From: Allobosea sp. UNC402CLCol
Lineage (GTDB): Bacteria > Pseudomonadota > Alphaproteobacteria > Rhizobiales > Beijerinckiaceae
Assembly: GCF_000745475.1 (NCBI RefSeq)
Contig: NZ_JQJJ01000009.1
Span: 62,001 to 126,000 of the forward strand
Direction: 5' to 3'
DNA: 64,000 bases
Every line of letters begins with the position of its first letter. Within the stretch, counting starts at the first letter, position 1. The position numbers and the translations under genes were made by a program. Positions 51,324-63,578 of the stretch are shown here, one piece after another. The notes beneath the pieces are model-generated. The model worked only from the letters and a program-made list of their open reading frames with translations, did no database searches and was not told the origin of the DNA.

Positions 51324-53591
51324 ATGCGAGGCGCTCTCGGAGGACCGGGCGTCCTTTTGCGCCGCCTCCGCGAGGTCATGGCGGCGTCGATCAGCCCGCA
51401 GGAGCGGCTGGACAGGCTCGTCGTCCTGATCGCCGGCAATCTCGTCGCCGAAGTCTGCTCGGTCTACGTCCTGCGCGAGGACGGCTCCCTCGAGCTCTAT
51501 GCCACAGAAGGCCTCAATCGCGAGGCGGTCCACCTCACCACGATGCGGGCCGGCGAAGGCCTCGTCGGCCTGATCGCGAGCGAGGCCGAAGCGCTGGCCC
51601 TGTCGGATGCGCAGGCGCATCCGGCCTTCTCCTACCGCCCCGAGACGGGCGAAGAAGTCTATCGCTCCTTCCTGGGTGTGCCGATCCTGCGTGGCGGCGC
51701 CGTGATGGGCGTGCTCGTCATCCAGAATCGCGCCTCTCGGATCTATTCCGAGGAGGAGATCGAGACGCTGCAGACCACCGCCATGATCATGGCGGAGATG
51801 ATCGCGGCCGGCGGGCTGAAGTCGCTGGCCGCGCCCGGCGCCTCGATCGGCCTCGACCGGCCGATCCATGGCGTCGGTGTCTCGCTGGCGGATGGCGTCG
51901 GCCTCGGCCATGCCGTGATGCACGAGCCGCGCGTCGCGATCAGCAACCTCATCGCCGAGAACCCTGCCGCCGAGGTGACGCGGCTGGAGGCGGCGATCGG
52001 CGAGATGCGGGCCTCGATCGACGAATTGATCGAGCGCGGCGACGTCGCCCATACCGGCGAGCATCGCGACGTGCTCGAAACCTTCCGCATGTTCGCCCAT
52101 GACCAGGGCTGGCTGCGCCGCATGCGCGAGGTGGTGCTGACCGGCCTCACCGCCGAGGCGGCGGTCGAGCGCGTCCAGTCCGACACCCGCGCCAAGATGC
52201 TGCGCCAGACCGATCCCTATCTGCGCGAGCGCCTGCACGATCTCGACGATCTGGCCAACCGCCTGCTGCGGACATTGACGGGCAAGGCCAACGGCGTCGC
52301 GCGCGAGGACCTGCCGGAGAACGCCATCCTCGTGGCGCGCTCGATGGGGCCGGCGGCCCTGCTCGACTATGACCGCTCCCGTCTGCGCGGGCTCCTGCTG
52401 GAGGAGGGCGGGCCGACCAGCCACATCGCCATCGTCGCCCGCGCGCTCGGCATCCCCGCTGTCGGCGAGGTCGTCAACGCCACGGCGCTGGTCCAGGCCG
52501 GCGATGCCATCATCGTCGACGGCCAGGCCGGCGAGGTGCAGATCCGCCCGCAGCCCGATGTCGAGAACGCCTACAAGGACAAGGCCCGGCTGAGGGCGCG
52601 CAAGCAGAAGCAATACGAGAAGCTGAAGGAGATGCCGGCCGTCACCAGGGACGGCCTCGGCATCACCTTGCAGATCAATGCCGGGCTGATCGTCGACATG
52701 CCGAACATCACGGCGACGGCCGCCTCCGGCATCGGGCTGTTCCGCACCGAATTGCAGTTCATGGTGGCGCAGCACATGCCGACCACCGCCGAGCAGCAGG
52801 CGCTCTATGCCGCGGTGCTCGATGCGGCCGAGCATCGCCCGGTCACCTTCCGCACCCTCGATATCGGCGGCGACAAGGTGCTGCCCTATATGGAGCGGAT
52901 CGAGGAGGAGAACCCGGCGCTGGGCTGGCGCGCGATCCGCATCGGCCTCGACAAGCCGCGGCTGCTGCGGGCGCAGTTGCGCGCGATGTTGCGGGCCGGC
53001 GCCGGCCGCGATCTCAAGATCATGCTGCCCATGGTCGCGACGACCGAGGAATTCCGGCGGGCCCGCATGATCCTGCACCGCGAGCAGGCCATGCTGGAGA
53101 AGCAGGGCGTCGCGCCGCCGCGTGATCTGCGCGTTGGCGTGATGGTCGAGGTGCCGTCGCTGCTGTTCGAATTGCCCGAGATCGCCCGCGAGGCGGATTT
53201 TCTCTCGATCGGCACCAACGACCTGATGCAGTTCCTCTTCGCCGCCGACCGCGAGAACAAGCGCGTCGCCGACCGCTTCGATCCGCTCAGCGTGGGCGCC
53301 CTGCGCGCCTTGCGGAGCATCGTCGACGCGGCGAGCGAGGCGCGTTGCCCGGTCACGGTCTGCGGGGAGATGGGCGGCAAGCCGCTGGAGACCATGGCGT
53401 TGATCGGGCTGGGCTATCGCGCCTTCTCGATGTCGGCGGCCTCGGTCGGCCCGGTCAAGGCGATGCTGCGCGGGCTCGATGCCGGCAAACTCCGGGAGCG
53501 GCTCGAATGGATGCTCGCCTCACCCGAAGGCGCGGTCAATCTGCGCCCGCAGCTGGCGGCCTTCGCCTCCGAGTTCAAGGTGCCGGTCTAG
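51324..53591 (+). CDS. ptsP: Phosphoenolpyruvate-protein phosphotransferase of the nitrogen PTS (EI-Ntr)
   Basis: 755 residues. N-terminal GAF domain (about residues 20-170, [20 protein letters not shown]), then an EI N-domain, the phosphohistidine domain with active His367 in [17 protein letters not shown], and the C-terminal PEP-binding barrel ([21 protein letters not shown] and [17 protein letters not shown]). It starts the PEP-NPr-EIIANtr regulatory phosphorelay that links nitrogen status to potassium transport, stress and polymer metabolism. GAF binds glutamine in the family. 52 bp before prfA; 185 bp after otsA. Confidence 0.96.
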   Translation: MRGALGGPGVLLRRLREVMAASISPQERLDRLVVLIAGNLVAEVCSVYVLREDGSLELYATEGLNREAVHLTTMRAGEGLVGLIASEAEALALSDAQAHPAFSYRPETGEEVYRSFLGVPILRGGAVMGVLVIQNRASRIYSEEEIETLQTTAMIMAEMIAAGGLKSLAAPGASIGLDRPIHGVGVSLADGVGLGHAVMHEPRVAISNLIAENPAAEVTRLEAAIGEMRASIDELIERGDVAHTGEHRDVLETFRMFAHDQGWLRRMREVVLTGLTAEAAVERVQSDTRAKMLRQTDPYLRERLHDLDDLANRLLRTLTGKANGVAREDLPENAILVARSMGPAALLDYDRSRLRGLLLEEGGPTSHIAIVARALGIPAVGEVVNATALVQAGDAIIVDGQAGEVQIRPQPDVENAYKDKARLRARKQKQYEKLKEMPAVTRDGLGITLQINAGLIVDMPNITATAASGIGLFRTELQFMVAQHMPTTAEQQALYAAVLDAAEHRPVTFRTLDIGGDKVLPYMERIEEENPALGWRAIRIGLDKPRLLRAQLRAMLRAGAGRDLKIMLPMVATTEEFRRARMILHREQAMLEKQGVAPPRDLRVGVMVEVPSLLFELPEIAREADFLSIGTNDLMQFLFAADRENKRVADRFDPLSVGALRALRSIVDAASEARCPVTVCGEMGGKPLETMALIGLGYRAFSMSAASVGPVKAMLRGLDAGKLRERLEWMLASPEGAVNLRPQLAAFASEFKVPV

Positions 53592-53643
53592 CGTCGCTTC
53601 CCGCCGCGAGACCCGCTTTTCAGATCGTTTTCAGAGTTCCCTC

Positions 53644-54735
53644 ATGTCCGTACAGCTTCCGCAGGATCGTCTCGACGGCATCGTGGCTCGCCACGCCGCC
53701 GCAACCGAGGAGATCAACCATACCACCGATCCGGTGCGCACGGTCGAGCTTGCCAAGGAGCTGTCGGAACTCGATCCCGTCGTGGCCGCCATCGCCTCGT
53801 GGCGCCAGGCTCAGGAGACGCTGGCCGAGGCTGAGGCTCTGATCGCCGACCCCGCGACCGATCCCGAGTTTCGCGAGCTCGCCTATGAGGAGCGCGATGC
53901 CGCCCGTGCCGAGATCGAGACGCGCTCCCGCGAGATCCTGATCGCGCTGCTGCCGAAGGACGCGGCCGACGAGCGTGGCGTCATCATCGAGATCCGCGCC
54001 GGGACCGGCGGCGACGAGGCGTCGCTCTTCGCCGGCGACCTGCTGCGCATGTACCAGCGCCACGCCGCGCAGAAGGGCTGGAGCGTCGAGATCCTGTCGG
54101 AGAGCGAAGGCACGATGGGCGGCTACAAGGAGGTCATCGCCGAGATCAACGGCCGCGGCGTCTATGCCCGGCTGAAATTCGAATCCGGCGTCCACCGCGT
54201 GCAGCGCGTGCCCGATACCGAGGGGAGCGGGCGCATCCACACCTCCGCCGCGACCGTCGCCACGCTGCCGCTGGCGAGCGAGGTCGACATCGCGCTCAAC
54301 GAGGCCGATATCCGCATCGACACCTTGCGCTCGGGCGGCGCCGGCGGCCAGCACGTCAACAAGACCGAATCCGCCGTCCGCCTGACCCATATCCCGACGA
54401 ACACCGTAGTCCTGGTCCAGGATGAGCGCTCGCAGCACAAGAACAAGGCGCGCGCCTATGAATTGCTGCGGGCCAAGCTCTACGACATGGAGCGGATGCG
54501 CATCGATGCCGAACGGTCGGCCGATCGACGTTCGCAGGTCGGCTCCGGCGACCGCTCCGAGCGCATCCGCACCTACAACTTCCCGCAGGGGCGCGTCACC
54601 GACCACCGCATCAACCTGACCCTCTACAAGCTCGACGAGATGATGCAGGGGCTCGTGCTCGACGAGATCATCGATGCGCTGACGGCCGAGCATCAGGCGA
54701 AGCTGCTTCTGGAAGAAGGAATCGCCGGAAAATGA
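53644..54735 (+). CDS. prfA: Peptide chain release factor 1
   Basis: 363 residues from the ATG at 53644. It ends translation at UAA and UAG codons. The GGQ motif is at residues 234-236 within [20 protein letters not shown]. The codon-recognition region reads [12 protein letters not shown], giving PDT as the PxT tripeptide, which places it as RF1 not RF2. The C-terminal [20 protein letters not shown] is standard. It follows ptsP and precedes a small secreted protein and prmC, whose product methylates the GGQ glutamine. Confidence 0.96.
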   Translation: MSVQLPQDRLDGIVARHAAATEEINHTTDPVRTVELAKELSELDPVVAAIASWRQAQETLAEAEALIADPATDPEFRELAYEERDAARAEIETRSREILIALLPKDAADERGVIIEIRAGTGGDEASLFAGDLLRMYQRHAAQKGWSVEILSESEGTMGGYKEVIAEINGRGVYARLKFESGVHRVQRVPDTEGSGRIHTSAATVATLPLASEVDIALNEADIRIDTLRSGGAGGQHVNKTESAVRLTHIPTNTVVLVQDERSQHKNKARAYELLRAKLYDMERMRIDAERSADRRSQVGSGDRSERIRTYNFPQGRVTDHRINLTLYKLDEMMQGLVLDEIIDALTAEHQAKLLLEEGIAGK

Positions 54736-54804
54736 CGGCGATGAAACCAAATTCTCCTTCTCGCGTTGCTGATGCATCGACACCAGCAAACGGGGGAACC
54801 TCCC

Positions 54805-55056
54805 ATGATGAAGACCGTATCGACGATCGCGATGGCCGGGTTGATGGCTCTGGCCATGTCCGGCGCTTCACAGGCGCAGGAGCAGACCATGCGCAAGGTG
54901 ACGTCCGGCAAGCCGGCGGCGCTTCAGGGAGCGATGACCCAGGCTCAAGCCCGCAAGGCCTGCCAGACGGAGATGAGGGGCGCTCGCGAGAGCAAGGCCT
55001 CGCTCCGCACCAAGATGAAGCTGTGCGTCGACCAGAAGATGCAGGGCAACAGCTGA
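54805..55056 (+). CDS. Small secreted protein (possibly PsiF-like)
   Basis: 83 residues from the ATG at 54805, ribosome-binding site GGGGGAA 10 bases upstream. Signal peptide MMKTVSTIAMAGLMALAMSG with cleavage after SQA. The short mature part is basic with two Cys residues (RKACQTEMRGARESK and MKLCVDQKMQG), giving a possible disulfide. The spacing resembles the repeat of PsiF, but I am not sure. It splits the usual prfA-prmC pair. Confidence 0.65.
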   Translation: MMKTVSTIAMAGLMALAMSGASQAQEQTMRKVTSGKPAALQGAMTQAQARKACQTEMRGARESKASLRTKMKLCVDQKMQGNS

Positions 55057-55109
55057 ACCCGACTGACCGAGCGGCCCGAGCGGCCGTCGAGGGGTTAGGG
55101 GAGGGCGCC

Positions 55110-55949
55110 GTGCCGACCGTGAGGGAGGCGCGGCGTCTTGTCGTCCGGGCCCTGCGTCATGCCGGCATCGAGCCGGCCGGGCTCGAAGCGCGCCTTCTGC
55201 TCGAAGGAGCGCTGGAGACGCGCCATCTCGACCCGGATCGTTCGCTCGACCCCGCCACCGCCGCGGTGCTCGCCGGTTTCCTGCATCGGCGGATCGCCGG
55301 TGAGCCGGTCTGGCGGGTCCTCGGCGAGCGTGAATTCTGGGGGCTTACCTTCCGCCTCTCGCCGGCGACGCTGGAGCCGCGGCCGGATAGCGAGACCATC
55401 GTCGAGGCGGCATTGGACCGGTTGGGCGGACGCCGGGACGAGACGCTGTCGATCCTGGATCTGGGCACCGGCACGGGCTGCCTTCTCGTGGCCCTGCTCA
55501 GCGAGTGCCGGAACGCGACGGGGCTCGGCATCGATCTCTCAGCGGAAGCCTGCGGGACCGCCGCCGGCAACGCTGCACGGAACGGCGTCGCCGGGCGGGT
55601 TTCCTTCCGCCAGGGCCGTTGGACCGAAGGGCTGAGTGGCCCTTTCGACCTGATCGTCTCGAACCCGCCCTATATCCCGTCCTCCGATATCGCGACGCTG
55701 GCGGTCGAGGTGCGCGAGCACGATCCGCGCCTCGCCCTCGATGGCGGGCCTGACGGGCTTGATCCTTACCGATGCTTCGCCCGCAGCCTGCCGGCCCTTC
55801 TGGCGCCCGGCGGCTCCATTGTTCTCGAGATCGGCGCCGGCCAGAAGCAGGATATCGCTTCGATCATGGCAGGCGGGGGCCTTGAATTGCAGGCGAGCCG
55901 TTACGATCTCGGAGGGCATGAGCGGGCCCTGATCTTTGCGCCCGCCTGA
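55110..55949 (+). CDS. prmC: Peptide chain release factor N5-glutamine methyltransferase
   Basis: 279 residues from a GTG at 55110 with GGGGAGGG upstream; no in-frame ATG fits better. N-terminal helical domain, then the SAM motif I ILDLGTGTGCLLVALLSE (near residue 113) and the NPPY catalytic motif at residues 185-188. It methylates the glutamine of the GGQ motif of release factors, increasing termination efficiency. The pairing with prfA is normal; the small gene between them is not. Confidence 0.93.
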   Translation: MPTVREARRLVVRALRHAGIEPAGLEARLLLEGALETRHLDPDRSLDPATAAVLAGFLHRRIAGEPVWRVLGEREFWGLTFRLSPATLEPRPDSETIVEAALDRLGGRRDETLSILDLGTGTGCLLVALLSECRNATGLGIDLSAEACGTAAGNAARNGVAGRVSFRQGRWTEGLSGPFDLIVSNPPYIPSSDIATLAVEVREHDPRLALDGGPDGLDPYRCFARSLPALLAPGGSIVLEIGAGQKQDIASIMAGGGLELQASRYDLGGHERALIFAPA

Positions 55950-56331
55950 TCATGCACAGGCTTTTGGTCGATTTCGCTTGGAGAAGCAGCCAAAAGCGGT
56001 TATGCAGCTTTCAGCCGAAGCTGGCGGCGTCAGAGCCGGAGCCTTGGGCGGCCCCTTTCATCGGCAGGCCTTGCTCAAGATCAGCATTGTTTACGGGCGT
56101 GTTCCTGAAGCGATGTAACTGACCTGCCAGATTGGACTCCGAAGGCGCTGCGGCGCCCCTCGGCCCATGGGGATGGATCCCCTTTTGGAATAAGAGCGCG
56201 TGAAGACCAGAAACGGCGCAAGGCCCCTTCAGGTCCACTCAGCCCGACACGGCGTCGCAACCCGCTGTGTGTCGAAACGCGCATGACGACGCCACGGTTG
56301 CTTTGAACAAAGAAGCGCGAGACAGACGCGA
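55950..56331 (+). other. Gene-free 382-bp leader upstream of the DUF4167 gene, with hairpins
   Basis: No convincing coding region. An inverted repeat GCTTTTGG / CCAAAAGC lies at 55960-55967 and 55990-55997. A compact hairpin GGGGA-TGGA-TCCCC followed by TTTT lies at 56169-56186, resembling an intrinsic terminator about 145 bp before the start codon. The region could hold the promoter and a regulated 5' leader or a small RNA. The short frame at 55936-56118 is not supported. Confidence 0.5.
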
Positions 56332-57342
56332 ATGAGACCAGGTCAGAACCGGCGTATGCGCGGCCGTAGCAATAACGGCAACAATAACGGCAATCGTAAA
56401 TCTCCCAACCCTTTGCAGCGTAGCTACGAGTCGAACGGGCCGGACGTAAAGGTCCGCGGCACGGCTCAGCACGTCGCCGAGAAGTATTTGCAGCTCGCTC
56501 GCGATGCGCAATCTTCGGGTGATACCGTTGCTGCCGAGGGCTACTTCCAGCACGCCGAACACTATTATCGCATCCTGCTCGCAGCGCAGGAGCAGATGAC
56601 GCAGCAATTCGGCCATACCTTCCCGCCCAATCGCGCCTTCGTCGATGTCGAGGACGACATGGAGGAGGAGGGGGACGACGACGGCTCCTTCCAGCCGGGC
56701 ACGGGCCCGCAGCCGGATTTCCGTGGTCAGAACGGCCAGATGAACGGCAACGGCTATAACGGGCATGGTGGCCAGCGCGCCGAGGGCGAAGCCGGCGACG
56801 GCCAGTCGCAAGGTGGCGGCCAGCGCTTCGACCGTCAGAACCGCCGCGAGCGCTTCAACAACAACAACAATAACAACAACAACAATAACAACGAGCGTCG
56901 CTTCGACCGGCAGGATCGTGGCGAGCGCCGCTTCGATCGCAACGGCGAAGCCGGGCAGGGCGGTTACACGCCGCGTCCCGACGCACCGCGTTCCGACATT
57001 CCGGTTGGCAATGTCGGGGAGCCGGTGGCGCCCGTCGCTGCCGAGCAGCCGCAGGCCGAGCGCTCCTTCGAGCGTCCGCAGCGCGCCGAGCGCCGCCCGC
57101 GTCGCGAGCGGCAGCCCGAGCCCGAGGGGGAAGACGTCGCCAGCGCGCTGCCGTCCTTCCTGACGAACCCGGTCCGCACCACCGTGGCGCCGGTCGAGCC
57201 GGTGGCTGCGGAACCTGCTGAGCCCGCCCCGGTCGGCGATACCGCCGAGGAGGCCGCTCCGGCCAAGCGGGTGCGCCGTCGCCGGTCGCCGCGCGAGGTC
57301 ATGGACGCGCTGGGTTCCGAGACGGACGGTTCTGCCGAGTAA
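56332..57342 (+). CDS. DUF4167 domain protein, low-complexity RNA-binding-like
   Basis: 336 residues. The DUF4167 domain is at the N-terminus (NRRMRGRSNNGNNNGNRKSP, then VRGTAQHVAEKYLQLARDAQ and FQHAEHYYRILLAAQEQ, residues 5-90). The rest is disordered, Arg/Gly/Asn/Gln-rich, with a run of 12 Asn (codons 176-187, all AAC or AAT), FDRQDRGERRFDR repeats, and a basic C-terminus RRRRSPREV-like. The family is widespread in alphaproteobacteria; composition suggests RNA or ribosome contact. A strong terminator follows at 57370. Confidence 0.88.
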   Translation: MRPGQNRRMRGRSNNGNNNGNRKSPNPLQRSYESNGPDVKVRGTAQHVAEKYLQLARDAQSSGDTVAAEGYFQHAEHYYRILLAAQEQMTQQFGHTFPPNRAFVDVEDDMEEEGDDDGSFQPGTGPQPDFRGQNGQMNGNGYNGHGGQRAEGEAGDGQSQGGGQRFDRQNRRERFNNNNNNNNNNNNERRFDRQDRGERRFDRNGEAGQGGYTPRPDAPRSDIPVGNVGEPVAPVAAEQPQAERSFERPQRAERRPRRERQPEPEGEDVASALPSFLTNPVRTTVAPVEPVAAEPAEPAPVGDTAEEAAPAKRVRRRRSPREVMDALGSETDGSAE

Positions 57343-57369
57343 GTTCGGAGCATCGGACCATCAGAGATA

Positions 57370-57395
57370 AAAAAGGGCCCGCAAGGGCCCTTTTT
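57370..57395. terminator. Bidirectional intrinsic terminator
   Basis: Stem AAAAAGGGCCC / GGGCCCTTTTT with loop GCAA. A T-run follows on the plus strand (TTTTTCTTG) and on the minus strand (TTTTTTAT). It serves both the DUF4167 gene and the convergent MOSC gene. Confidence 0.92.
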
Positions 57396-57421
57396 CTTGT
57401 CTGCGGTGCTCTCCGGGATGG

Positions 57422-58207
57422 TCAGGCGATGCCGAGTTCCGCGGGCGTCTCGGACGGCATGAGGGCGTCGCCTTCCCGCAGCGTTCCGCCGGCAATGATG
57501 CGGCAATAGATGCCGCAATCGACATGGCCGTAATTCTTCATCAGCGCCTTCGGGATCTGCATGTCGCGGGCGCCGGTATCCGGGTCGACATTGGTCGCGG
57601 CGCAACGCTCGATCCGCTTGATGACCTGTAGCTTCAGGCCGTCCGGCCCATCGAGGTCGCGGCCGACGAGGTCGTTTTCCCCCCAGGCCGAAAGCCCGCT
57701 CACCATCAGGTTGCCGCGGAAGCGCAGCGGATCGACCGGCCGTCCGAGCCGCCCTTCGAGATCGGCGACGCTGGCGAGGTTGATGATCGAGACGAAGCCG
57801 GAGCGGGAATCGGTGAAGCGATAGGTTGAGGGCGCCGTCAGCAGTTTCGGCTCCCCGCGCAACTCGTCCGGCATGAAACTCTCGAAGAAGCGGGCGAGCG
57901 CGGCGTGACCCTCTTCGGTGGCCATGGGGGCACGCAAAGCCTCCTTGCCCTCGTGCCGGATGACGAGATCGCCGCTGGCATCGTCGTAGCGCGTGCGCAG
58001 CCGCGCCAGCGATTCGTTGCGCATCAGCATGAGGTATTTGATCTTCGGCTGATGCACCGGCTCGGCCGGGTCGAAACCCGAAGGGCCGTTCTCGATGGCG
58101 AAGAGCCGATCGCCTGGAAAATAGCCGCCTGCCGGCAGGGTGGCCTGCGACAGGCGCTCCGGCGAAAGCCCCTTCACGGGATAGCGGTAAAGCGTCTCGA
58201 TGCGCAT
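57422..58207 (-). CDS. MOSC domain protein (molybdenum-cofactor-sulfurase-like)
   Basis: 261 residues from the ATG at 58207 (MRIETLYRYPVKGLSPERLS). The N-terminal beta-barrel domain is followed by the MOSC domain with DPLRFRGNLMVSGLSAWGEN and a conserved Cys in ERCAATNVDPDTG near residue 204. MOSC proteins carry sulfur or bind molybdenum cofactor; YcbX and mARC relatives reduce N-hydroxylated bases. The frame opens at a TTG (58291) overlapping the DUF2293 stop, but family similarity begins at the ATG. Convergent with DUF4167. Confidence 0.88.
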   Translation of the reverse strand: MRIETLYRYPVKGLSPERLSQATLPAGGYFPGDRLFAIENGPSGFDPAEPVHQPKIKYLMLMRNESLARLRTRYDDASGDLVIRHEGKEALRAPMATEEGHAALARFFESFMPDELRGEPKLLTAPSTYRFTDSRSGFVSIINLASVADLEGRLGRPVDPLRFRGNLMVSGLSAWGENDLVGRDLDGPDGLKLQVIKRIERCAATNVDPDTGARDMQIPKALMKNYGHVDCGIYCRIIAGGTLREGDALMPSETPAELGIA

Positions 58208-58287
58208 GATCTGTCCGGCCGTTGCAATCTGCCGGACGATAGCCGCCTTCAGGCGCCCTGACAGATCAAATTCTGTATCCGTTTCGA

Positions 58288-58605
58288 TCAAGCGTCCGCA
58301 TCGTCTTCTCCATCCGCGACCGAACGCTGGCAGCCCCAGCCGGCCAGCACCGCATCGGTTTCGTCGGCGACGAAGAAGCGGGCGGCATCGCGGTCATAGC
58401 CCTCGCCCAGCAGACGCTCGTAATCGGTATGGACGTGGCGGACATGGCTGCCGAGTGCGAGCCACAGTGCCGTCGATGGCGGCAGATCCTTCATGTGGCG
58501 CCGCTCCGCCAGGGTGATCACCGCCTCTGCGTCGGAAAGCGGGATGCCTGGCGCCAGCGCTCTCAGCGCCCGACGAATCGCCTGCTGTCGCTTGGTCCCG
58601 GCCAT
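58288..58605 (-). CDS. DUF2293 domain protein
   Basis: 105 residues. Matches the short DUF2293 pattern: basic N-terminus MAGTKRQQAIRRALRAL, IPLSDAEAVITLAERRHMKD and HVRHVHTDYERLLGEGYDRD followed by ARFFVADE. The family often acts in cells with unknown roles. A basic N-terminal helix hints at nucleic-acid binding. Upstream of the MOSC gene, probably co-transcribed. Named from memory. Confidence 0.8.
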   Translation of the reverse strand: MAGTKRQQAIRRALRALAPGIPLSDAEAVITLAERRHMKDLPPSTALWLALGSHVRHVHTDYERLLGEGYDRDAARFFVADETDAVLAGWGCQRSVADGEDDADA

Positions 58606-58779
58606 GCCCGATCTGCGCCTGGCGCGAGGCCGAGGTCAATTGCATCGCCCCCTCTTCCGTTGCGCCAATGTCACACTATCTTGGGAGGCGAAGGGCGGCC
58701 CATCGCGGCGCCCTATCCTGATGAAAGGCAGCGGGTCTTGCGTCGCTACGGGGCGCGGCCTGCGGGCGGAGTGATCTGA

Positions 58780-61398
<2,619 letters not shown>

Positions 61399-61410
61399 AA
61401 TCGCAAGCGC

Positions 61411-61611
61411 CCTTCTCCCCTCGGGGGAGAAGGTGTCTGCGGAGTAGACGGATGAGGGAAGGGTCGCGCAAGCGGCCCTTTTCTTTGCCTGTCGCGTCGC
61501 CCTCATCCGTCAGCGCTGAGCGCTGCCATCTTCTCCGCGTATGTCGGATGTTTCCGACATACGCTCTCCAGAAGCCGGTCTGGGGCAAGCCCGAAACCGG
61601 TGGGGAGAAGG
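61411..61611. repeat. Mosaic palindromic repeat between clpB and metW
   Basis: A string of nested inverted repeats: CCTTCTCCCC / GGGGGAGAAGG at 61411-61433, GACGGATGAGGG / CCCTCATCCGTC (61447-61458 and 61500-61511), GTATGTCGGA / TCCGACATAC (61539-61562), and an outer pair CCTTCTCCCC / GGGGAGAAGG (61411-61420 and 61602-61611). It fills the 215-bp space between convergent genes. The CTTCTCCCC...GATGAGGG motif recurs in genomes of this order (from memory). Confidence 0.8.
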
Positions 61612-61613
61612 AT

Positions 61614-62237
61614 TCACCCCCGCTTCAGCAGGAACACCGCCTGCGCGCCGAACAGGTTCCAGAACCACCACGGCGCCTTGACGCCGACCTTGCCGCCGGC
61701 AGCGTCGAGCGCGACGGCGCGCTCTTTTTCCGCGCCGATCAGGTCGCAGAGCGCGACGAAGTCGCGGATCGTGCAGAAATGGATGTTGGGCGTGTCCCAC
61801 CAGCTATAGGGCAGGGCCTCGGTCACTGGCATGTGGCCCTGGAAGAACACCTGCGAGCGCATCCGCCAATGCCCGAAATTCGGGAAGGAAACGATGGCGC
61901 GACGGCCGATCCTGAGCATCTGCTCCAGCACGAGGCGCGGATTGCGCGTCGCCTGAATCGTCTGGGACAGGATGACATAGTCGAACGAGTCGTCGGGGTA
62001 GTCGGCGAGATCGGTGTCGGCATCGCCCTGGATCACCGAGAGCCCGCGCGCCACGCAATCGGCCACGCCTTCGCGCGAGAGCTCGATCCCGCGCGCATCG
62101 ACATTGCGGGTCTCCGCGAGCAGTGCCAGCAGCGCCCCGTCACCGCAGCCGACATCGAGCACGCGCGTGCCGGGCTGCACCATCTCGGCGACGAGCTTGA
62201 GGTCGATGCGGTTCGTCTGATTGTCCGGGAGGGTCAT
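61614..62237 (-). CDS. metW: Methionine biosynthesis methyltransferase-like protein MetW
   Basis: 207 residues. The SAM-binding motif VLDVGCGDGALLALLAETRN is at residues 34-53, then YPDDSFDYVILSQTIQATRN and the MetW-typical FPNFGHWRMRSQVFFQGHMP and WWDTPNIHFCTIRDFVALC. It partners with MetX to make O-acetyl-homoserine in methionine synthesis; in other bacteria the two proteins form a complex and MetW raises MetX activity. It lies 2 bp downstream of metX. Confidence 0.93.
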   Translation of the reverse strand: MTLPDNQTNRIDLKLVAEMVQPGTRVLDVGCGDGALLALLAETRNVDARGIELSREGVADCVARGLSVIQGDADTDLADYPDDSFDYVILSQTIQATRNPRLVLEQMLRIGRRAIVSFPNFGHWRMRSQVFFQGHMPVTEALPYSWWDTPNIHFCTIRDFVALCDLIGAEKERAVALDAAGGKVGVKAPWWFWNLFGAQAVFLLKRG

Positions 62238-62239
62238 GC

Positions 62240-63409
62240 TCAGAGTCCCCGCGCCCGCGCCGCCGCGCCGATGAAGCCGCGCGTCGTGGCGAAGAGATTG
62301 GGCTCTTCCAGCAGGAAGGCGTCGTGGCCCTTGTCGCTCTCCAGCTCGACGAAGGAGACCGAAGCGCCGGCCGCGTTGAGCGCATGCACGATGGCGCGGG
62401 AATCCGCCGTGGGGAACAGCCAGTCCGAGGTGAAGGAGGCCACGCAGAAGCGCGTCTTCGTCCCCGCGAAGGCGCGCGCCAGAACTCCGTCATGGTCGTC
62501 GGCGAGGTCGAAATAATCCATCGCCCGCGTGACGTAGAGATAGGAATTGGCGTCGAAGCGCTCGACGAAGCTCAGGCCCTGATGGCGCAGATAGCTCTCG
62601 ACCTGGAAATCCGCGTCGAAGGAGAAGGTCGGCGCCTCCCTGTCCTGCAGCTTGCGGCCGAATTTGCGATGCAGCGCCTGCTCGGAGAGATAGGTGATAT
62701 GCGCTCCCATCCGGGCGACCGAAAGTCCCTTGGAAGGCCGGGTGCCTTCTTCGAGATAGCGTCCCTGGCGCCAGTCCGGGTCGGCCATCACCGCCTGCCG
62801 GCCGACCTCGTGGAAGGCGATGTTCTGCGCCGAATGCTTGGCGCCGGTCGCCAGCGGCAGCGCCGAGAACACCCGGCCCGGATAGCTCGCCGCCCATTGC
62901 AGCACCTGCATGCCGCCCATCGAGCCGCCGGCGACGCAGAACAGCGTCTCGATGCCGAGCGAGTCGATCAATGCCGCCTGCGCCCGCACCATGTCGCGGA
63001 TGGTGACGACCGGGAAGGACAGGCCCCACGGCTTGCCCGTCGCCGGGTTGGTCGAGGCCGGGCCGGTCGTGCCCGTGCAGCCGCCAACGACATTGGCGCA
63101 GATCACGAAGAAGCGGTCGGTATCGATCGGCTTGCCCGGCCCGATCATCGCGGTCCACCAGCCGCCCTTGCCGGTGATCGGGTTGCGGCTCGCGACATAC
63201 TGGTCGCCGGTCAGGGCGTGGCAGACCAGCACCGCGTTCGACTTGTCGGCGTTCAGCGTGCCGTAGGTCTGATAGGCGATCTGCCAGTGGTCGAGCACGA
63301 CGCCGCAATCCATCAATAGCGGCGCTTCCGGCCCGAAGCGCGCGACCGGGCTCGAAGGCTCGTTGGCTTCCTTCAGCGGGTCGGCGAGGCTGGGGGAGAG
63401 ATCGCTCAT
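62240..63409 (-). CDS. metX: Homoserine O-acetyltransferase
   Basis: 389 residues. Alpha/beta hydrolase fold of the MetX type: [14 protein letters not shown] (near residue 62), nucleophile Ser in [20 protein letters not shown] (near 157), Asp in [10 protein letters not shown] and His in [16 protein letters not shown] (near 366). It transfers acetyl or succinyl to homoserine for methionine; which acyl donor cannot be decided here. It starts just after the intergenic region shared with a chorismate mutase gene (63410-63578). I searched there for a SAM-II riboswitch motif and found none. Confidence 0.95.
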   Translation of the reverse strand: MSDLSPSLADPLKEANEPSSPVARFGPEAPLLMDCGVVLDHWQIAYQTYGTLNADKSNAVLVCHALTGDQYVASRNPITGKGGWWTAMIGPGKPIDTDRFFVICANVVGGCTGTTGPASTNPATGKPWGLSFPVVTIRDMVRAQAALIDSLGIETLFCVAGGSMGGMQVLQWAASYPGRVFSALPLATGAKHSAQNIAFHEVGRQAVMADPDWRQGRYLEEGTRPSKGLSVARMGAHITYLSEQALHRKFGRKLQDREAPTFSFDADFQVESYLRHQGLSFVERFDANSYLYVTRAMDYFDLADDHDGVLARAFAGTKTRFCVASFTSDWLFPTADSRAIVHALNAAGASVSFVELESDKGHDAFLLEEPNLFATTRGFIGAAARARGL

Positions 63410-63578
63410 ATCGTCCGTTTCGGCAGTGTTATTTGTCTTGCCGGTCCAAGCGTTCGGAAAATCGAACTCTAGCGATGACCTGCCACGGCGCTGCTGTCAA
63501 CGCGGGATTGTGCAGCCGGCTTTGCCAAGGCGCGGCGGGAGCGCTAAGGAGCGTGGCCTTGCCGGAAAGCGCGTTGCC

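Noticed and set aside
50916..53078. Minus-strand 720-codon open frame opposite ptsP
   Set aside because: ptsP has complete domains on the plus strand; the opposite frame is His/Asp/Arg/Gln-rich with no domain.
55936..56118. 60-codon plus-strand frame after prmC
   Set aside because: No ribosome-binding site, overlaps the prmC end and a hairpin, and no recognisable protein features.
56857..56892. AAC repeat considered as a CRISPR-like or tandem-repeat array
   Set aside because: It is a trinucleotide run in frame within a coding sequence, without spacers.
58606..58779. CIRCE element or clear heat-shock promoter upstream of clpB
   Set aside because: No TTAGCACTC-N9-GAGTGCTAA was present, and no pair of boxes fits the alphaproteobacterial RpoH consensus well enough to annotate.
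61447..61511. Mosaic repeat considered as a remnant insertion sequence
   Set aside because: No transposase fragment and no target-site duplication could be seen; nested short palindromes fit a dispersed noncoding repeat better.
63410..63578. SAM-II or SAM/SAH riboswitch upstream of metX
   Set aside because: Read on the minus strand, I did not find the conserved pseudoknot sequences expected for these riboswitches. A covariance-model search would be decisive.
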